Part shown: in pieces, positions 60,733 through 64,000 of the stretch
Position numbering within the stretch: position 1 is the stretch's first letter
How the letters are laid out: each line of letters starts with the position of its first letter
Source: Anaerocolumna aminovalerica
GTDB taxonomy: Bacteria > Bacillota > Clostridia > Lachnospirales > Lachnospiraceae
Reading direction: 5' to 3'
Assembly (NCBI RefSeq): GCF_900115365.1
Contig: NZ_FOWD01000004.1
Coordinates: forward strand, 62,001 to 126,000
DNA: 64,000 nt
Notes under the pieces: model-generated
Told to the model about the DNA's origin: nothing
Databases searched by the model: none
What the model saw: only the letters and a program-made list of their open reading frames with translations
Translations under genes and position numbers: made by a program

Positions 60733-60914
60733 ATGTGCTTTACTGATGTGATGTAAGGAGTCAGAAAGTAGAAGTAGTATTCAACTGCAAAAAGTATTGA
60801 AAAATAAGATGATTGATCATTCGGATAAAGTGCTGTACAGTCGTATACTTAATTAACAGAAAGTCTCCTATTCGATTGTTAGACAAAGAGTAGACACTTG
60901 ACATGTAGGTTATC

Positions 60915-60923
60915 TGTTATAAT
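60915..60923 (+). promoter_or_regulatory. Extended -10 promoter of the bpsA-speD pair
   Basis: TGTTATAAT has a TGn plus a perfect TATAAT. TTGACA lies 14 nt upstream (60898-60903), too close for a normal -35, so the extended -10 probably drives it. Confidence 0.5.
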
Positions 60924-61106
60924 AAAAAATAAGTAAAGCTTTATGTAAACAAATACTAACTTACTAAAATAATGGTACCTATTAGGTTGAAAAGAAAATG
61001 ATAGATAAGATGGATGTAGTGTCGTAATACAGTACGCGTATATTGATAATGTTAATTATGTACTTTGTGCGGTTGAAAAAGAATTGTAAAAGTGATAGGT
61101 GTAATA

Positions 61107-62303
61107 ATGAAAAATAACTATTTAGATATAATGTATCAAAATGTAAAGATTCAAGAAGGCCGGCAGGCCATAGAGAAATTATTGATTGACTTTTATTTTT
61201 CCCGTGGAGATACCAGTAAAGATTATGCCATATTAAACAATATCCCTGTACCTTTGGTAACAGCAATAAAAAATGAAGCGATGAAACTTAAGCTTTTAGA
61301 AAAATCAACCGGTATTCATTTGAGTCTCAAAGGTAAACAATTTGTTGAAAACGAATTAGGGTATAAAGGAATTAATGTGGAATTATATAAAAAATTAAAT
61401 CATAATTATGTTGACGAGGTAATTGAGCAATTATCACAAAAGCTTAATAATATCTTTGAGAACAGGCCAGAAGTGGATGTATCTGTTGATCAATCTAAAT
61501 GTACTCTGGAAACTGCTATAAAAAGAGCTTTATTATGTCTTGAAAATAATTGCTTGATTGGGAAAAATATTCTCTGTGTCGGTGATGATGATTTGATCAG
61601 TGTTTCCATAGGAATACTGTTGCATACTTTATATGGAGGCAACATGAACCTATGTAAAACAAAAATCTATGTTTTAGACAGTGACCAAAGAATATTGGAT
61701 TATATTAGTGATATCGCAAGAATTTATGACTTACCTATAGAGTGTTACAATATTGATTTCCGTAACCCAATCCCCAGCAAATATCTTTGCAAAATGGACT
61801 GCTTTTACACAGACCCTCCCTATACATTATCAGGAATGAAGTTATTCTTATCAAGAGGATTGGAATGCCTAAAAAATTCTGTTTCTTTGAACGTGTTCTT
61901 ATCCTACGCCCATAAATCACAAGAAGAAATGTTAAAAATTCACAAGATGTTTATCGAATTAGGTTTATCTGCATTAAGAATTATGCCCCAGTTTAATCGT
62001 TATGAAGGTGCAGGTATTTTAGGAAATAGCAGCCAAATGTTTTTATTGAAGACTACCGCAGCTACAAGAACACCAAGTATGGGGGAAAAATTTAATATTC
62101 CAATATACACAGGAGAAATAAAAAGGACGCGCCGGAAATACGTCTGCAAGAAATGTAATACCATACATTATGTTAGCTTTGAAGATACTTACAGTACAAT
62201 AGAAAAATTAAAAACTGCCGGCTGTACAATTTGCGGCCACCATTTCTTCAATATGGTTAGTAAAAAAGAAATATTAAATGGTAATAAGGAAATTTACAAA
62301 TAA
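61107..62303 (+). CDS. bpsA: N4-bis(aminopropyl)spermidine synthase with added C-terminal zinc ribbon
   Basis: This 398-residue protein matches BpsA, which adds two aminopropyl groups from decarboxylated AdoMet to the central nitrogen of spermidine. The N-terminal 100 residues look like a winged helix (VPLVTAIKNEAMKLKLLEKS). The catalytic half has GDDDLISVSIG with Asp160-162, then KIYVLDSDQRILDYI and DPPYTLSGMKLFLSRG (Asp236), all family signatures. After residue 340 a zinc-ribbon-like tail follows: Cys347-x2-Cys350, 22 residues, Cys373-x2-Cys376-x-His. I do not recall this tail in the hyperthermophile enzymes. The start at 61107 is preferred over a GTG at 61092. speD follows. Confidence 0.85.
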   Translation: MKNNYLDIMYQNVKIQEGRQAIEKLLIDFYFSRGDTSKDYAILNNIPVPLVTAIKNEAMKLKLLEKSTGIHLSLKGKQFVENELGYKGINVELYKKLNHNYVDEVIEQLSQKLNNIFENRPEVDVSVDQSKCTLETAIKRALLCLENNCLIGKNILCVGDDDLISVSIGILLHTLYGGNMNLCKTKIYVLDSDQRILDYISDIARIYDLPIECYNIDFRNPIPSKYLCKMDCFYTDPPYTLSGMKLFLSRGLECLKNSVSLNVFLSYAHKSQEEMLKIHKMFIELGLSALRIMPQFNRYEGAGILGNSSQMFLLKTTAATRTPSMGEKFNIPIYTGEIKRTRRKYVCKKCNTIHYVSFEDTYSTIEKLKTAGCTICGHHFFNMVSKKEILNGNKEIYK

Positions 62304-62450
62304 CACCATATAGGATCCTAGTAAATGTAAATATAATATAAAATCATAGGAAAAGAGCATATCAGTATGTCACAATAATGTATCCACAGTTAAGATACAA
62401 CTTTAAATTTACACAATTAACAATGGAATTAAATGAAAGGGAAATAAATT

Positions 62451-62801
62451 TTGAAATACACAGGATATCACCTAATGTTTGATTTATTTGGTTGTAATTT
62501 TGACCAACTAGAAAATACAGATTATATAATAGAAATGCTTGAAAAATTAGTAGAGATACTGGATGCCACAATTATTTCAAAAGCGTTTCACAAGTTCCAT
62601 CCTCAAGGGTTAAGTGTCGCATTAATCATTTCAGAATCACACGTAACAATACATACATGGCCGGAAGATAATTATGTAGGAATTGATATATTTACATGCT
62701 CCAAAAGTTTTGATTCTGATAAAGTAGTAGCATATTTAAAAGAAAACTTAATATTTGAAAAGATAGAAATGAAGGAAATATTGAGAGGTCAAATTTGTTG
62801 A
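62451..62801 (+). CDS. speD: S-adenosylmethionine decarboxylase proenzyme, class 1B
   Basis: This 116-residue proenzyme has the conserved self-cleavage site [12 protein letters not shown]. Cleavage occurs between Glu62 and Ser63, and Ser63 becomes the pyruvoyl group. His68 and Cys83 sit exactly where the Thermotoga maritima enzyme has them. The product, decarboxylated AdoMet, is the aminopropyl donor for polyamines. It lies 147 nt after bpsA and in the same direction, which supplies the donor for that enzyme. Translation starts at TTG with AAAGGGA upstream. Confidence 0.95.
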   Translation: MKYTGYHLMFDLFGCNFDQLENTDYIIEMLEKLVEILDATIISKAFHKFHPQGLSVALIISESHVTIHTWPEDNYVGIDIFTCSKSFDSDKVVAYLKENLIFEKIEMKEILRGQIC

Positions 62802-62850
62802 TATTACACTTTGAATTTTATTCTGTACTGAAAATATAATTTTATTAAAT

Positions 62851-62892
62851 GGGGGCTGTCCCACTAAGTAATTAGTGACCAGCTCCTTTTTC
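62851..62892 (+). terminator. Terminator after speD
   Basis: GGGGGCTGTCCCACTAA pairs with TTAGTGACCAGCTCC (outer GGGGCTG/CAGCTCC and inner CACTAA/TTAGTG, with an internal loop), followed by TTTTT. Confidence 0.75.
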
Positions 62893-62941
62893 GTGAAAAC
62901 AACACCAAAATAACAGTAAATCCTTTGCAAATCCTAAACTT

Positions 62942-62962
62942 CAGGCATTTCTGAAATGCCTG
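62942..62962 (-). terminator. Short hairpin downstream of the small membrane protein gene
   Basis: CAGGCATTT and AAATGCCTG pair perfectly around CTG. In the leftward direction only a weak T stretch follows, so its terminator role is tentative. Confidence 0.45.
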
Positions 62963-62978
62963 AAATATTAACAGAATT

Positions 62979-63245
62979 TTATTTAAGTTGATCAATTGGG
63001 CATTCCAATTGCTGTTCTCGTATAAATAACGGTTTATGTTTATATAAGCTGCACGTAATTGTGTCAGTTTCATGGTCTTTTTTTACATATATGCAATCTC
63101 TGAAAGGTGAAGTTGTTCTGATTTCATATTTAAAATTCATAGCTATAATAATCAATAGTATCGTTAAAGCAAGCAAAAAGATAAGCAACGGTATTTCTAA
63201 TCCTCTCTTTGCCGCCCATTGGTATAGTTCTAAGCCGATTCCCAT
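62979..63245 (-). CDS. Small membrane protein of unknown function
   Basis: This 88-residue protein has one strong membrane helix (IPLLIFLLALTILLIIIAM) and a short polar domain with two cysteines (FRDCIYVKKDHETDTITCSL). AAGGCGGTG lies 7-8 nt before the ATG, a good ribosome-binding site. I do not recognise it. It is divergent from the Xre gene at 63409, which could be its regulator. A short hairpin (CAGGCATTT/AAATGCCTG, 62942-62962) lies just past its stop. Confidence 0.6.
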   Translation of the reverse strand: MGIGLELYQWAAKRGLEIPLLIFLLALTILLIIIAMNFKYEIRTTSPFRDCIYVKKDHETDTITCSLYKHKPLFIREQQLECPIDQLK

Positions 63246-63408
63246 TTTAACACCGCCTTATTATAGTAATTAGAAGTTTATACTTCATGTATATATTATA
63301 TCATAAATATGGTCAGTATGGATATACTATCTAAAAAATATATACTTTATGAACACGATTCGACCTAATGTGTATATTACAATTATACGCAAAGGAGGAT
63401 GAACTATA
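63246..63408. promoter_or_regulatory. Divergent promoter region with repeated TATACTT-C/T-ATG words
   Basis: TATACTTCATG near 63280 and TATACTTTATG near 63344 repeat the same 11-nt word with one change. They are candidate operators for the Xre protein encoded at 63409. Promoter boxes were not resolved. Confidence 0.35.
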
Positions 63409-63744
63409 ATGAATGAGGATGATAAGCACGAATATGAAGCTTTATTTATAAGGCAACTGGAAAAATTTCGTATAGATAAAGGAGTTTCACAAAGAGAAAT
63501 GTCTCTATCCCTTGGTCAATCAGCAGGCTATATCGCAAAGCTGACCAGTGGACACAATCTACCGCGGATGATAACATTCTTTTGGATATGCGATTATTTT
63601 AATATCCATCCACGGGATTTTTTCAATGAGGAAATCATAGGAAATCCGGTACTGATAGACTCCATTAATAAGGGATTATATAAGCTGAGTAACGAACAAC
63701 TTAAATATATATTAGCTCTTGTTACGGATTTGAGTAAAAAGTAA
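63409..63744 (+). CDS. Xre family helix-turn-helix regulator
   Basis: This 111-residue protein has an Xre HTH in the N-terminal 60 residues (FRIDKGVSQREMSLSLGQSA, GYIAKLTSGHNLPRM) and a helical C-terminal tail (INKGLYKLSNEQLKYILALV). It resembles the small one-domain regulators common in Lachnospiraceae. The start follows AAAGGAGGATGAACTATA, an excellent ribosome-binding site. It is divergent from a small membrane protein gene. No other domain is present. Confidence 0.9.
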   Translation: MNEDDKHEYEALFIRQLEKFRIDKGVSQREMSLSLGQSAGYIAKLTSGHNLPRMITFFWICDYFNIHPRDFFNEEIIGNPVLIDSINKGLYKLSNEQLKYILALVTDLSKK

Positions 63745-64000
63745 AAAAAGTCATGTAATTCCATTTGATTTATAATTTTATACTTGAATTGATTCCGCAC
63801 TTGCCTTTCTAATTTTAAATTTATTGACTTAATAATCGCCTTCATTTATAATTTATTTACCTGATGTAGTGCGTAAAATGGAGTTAGAATTCCACTTCTC
63901 CGTTTGTGATAATAAATTGTGGTACAAGCAGGTTAACGGCAGAAGAAGATACATTCATGAGTTCCCTATGTTAAAGGAGAGAAGTAAATTCTACAATTAA
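63745..64000. other. Right end of the window
   Basis: No gene is seen. A tRNA-3'-end-like fragment lies at 63883-63913 and is repeated at 34146-34177. The last bases may belong to a gene beyond the window edge. Confidence 0.5.
63883..63913 (+). repeat. tRNA-Ser 3'-end-like fragment, second copy
   Basis: GTTAGAATTCCACTTCTCCG followed by TTTGTGATAAT matches GTTCAAATCCCACCGTCTCCG plus TTTGTAATGAT at 34146-34177 (about 25 of 32 positions), including bases beyond the tRNA end. No 5' half is present here. Confidence 0.45.

Larger units (their letters stand above)
60692..61106. other. Intergenic region before bpsA
   Basis: It holds the terminator at 60699-60732, the promoter candidate of bpsA at 60915-60923 and a 180-nt untranslated leader. 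Near 60864-60884, CCTATTCGATTGTTAGAC resembles the 3' end of the group II intron relic (CCTACTCGATTGTCTAA). No gene is seen. Confidence 0.5.

Noticed and set aside
60864-60884. Third group II intron 3' end
   Set aside because: Only the last 18 nt resemble the intron end; there is no domain V or VI before it.

Overview
The window is AT-rich, tightly packed DNA from a low-GC anaerobic Firmicute. A glmS ribozyme, a type III glutamine synthetase, an S-layer-homology protein, a CD3324/Mor-type regulator, frequent TTG starts behind strong GGAGG ribosome-binding sites and many family-level matches point to the Clostridia, most likely Lachnospiraceae. The species cannot be named from the sequence alone.

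Positions 1-24,300 look like stable chromosome: azlC (cut by the window edge), an S-layer/YcdB protein, a YesL-type membrane protein, glycogen branching enzyme glgB, an MscS channel, type III glutamine synthetase, a TruA-like protein with Glu in place of the catalytic Asp, an HD-GYP phosphodiesterase, a flavin reductase, glmS behind its ribozyme, a marR-degV operon whose promoter lies between two TTTGA-N3-TCAAA operators, a ferredoxin-type aldo/keto reductase, an ABC exporter, a MobA-like protein without its nucleotide loop, an NYN-LOTUS protein and holA.

A tRNA-Ser(CGA) gene at 24,364 opens a mosaic accessory region that runs to about 51.6 kb. A full-length decayed copy of the same tRNA lies at 49,861, beside an intact tRNA-Ala(GGC). 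Between them are two group II intron 3' relics, an ISL3-type relic split by an intact IS3-family element (with a 3-bp target duplication), remnants of a serine recombinase and an IS256 transposase, and several broken genes (zinc peptidase, Ig-like lipoprotein, GNAT). Intact cargo includes a Crp/Fnr regulator followed by an exported FMN/FAD reductase, an HD phosphohydrolase, a five-gene VWA/XpaC/periplasmic-binding/TelA/SHOCT cluster, an AraC-regulated GH4 glycosidase and an Xre-AbrB/ABC-2 transporter operon. The last two blocks are visibly richer in GC than their surroundings.

From 51.6 to 64 kb the layout is more orderly: an ECF sigma factor with its membrane anti-sigma partner and a transglutaminase lipoprotein; an aspartate-dehydrogenase-like plus 2-hydroxyacid-dehydrogenase pair; a MarR-controlled cyclase/hydrolase; a GNAT enzyme behind a multi-hairpin leader with a five-codon uORF; a CD3324-type regulator behind a structured leader; and a bpsA-speD pair that predicts branched polyamine synthesis. 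Another tRNA-3'-end-like fragment lies near the right edge.

The best candidates for something new are the bpsA-speD pair, whose BpsA carries an added C-terminal zinc ribbon, and the compact TelA/XpaC/VWA cluster inside the mobile region.
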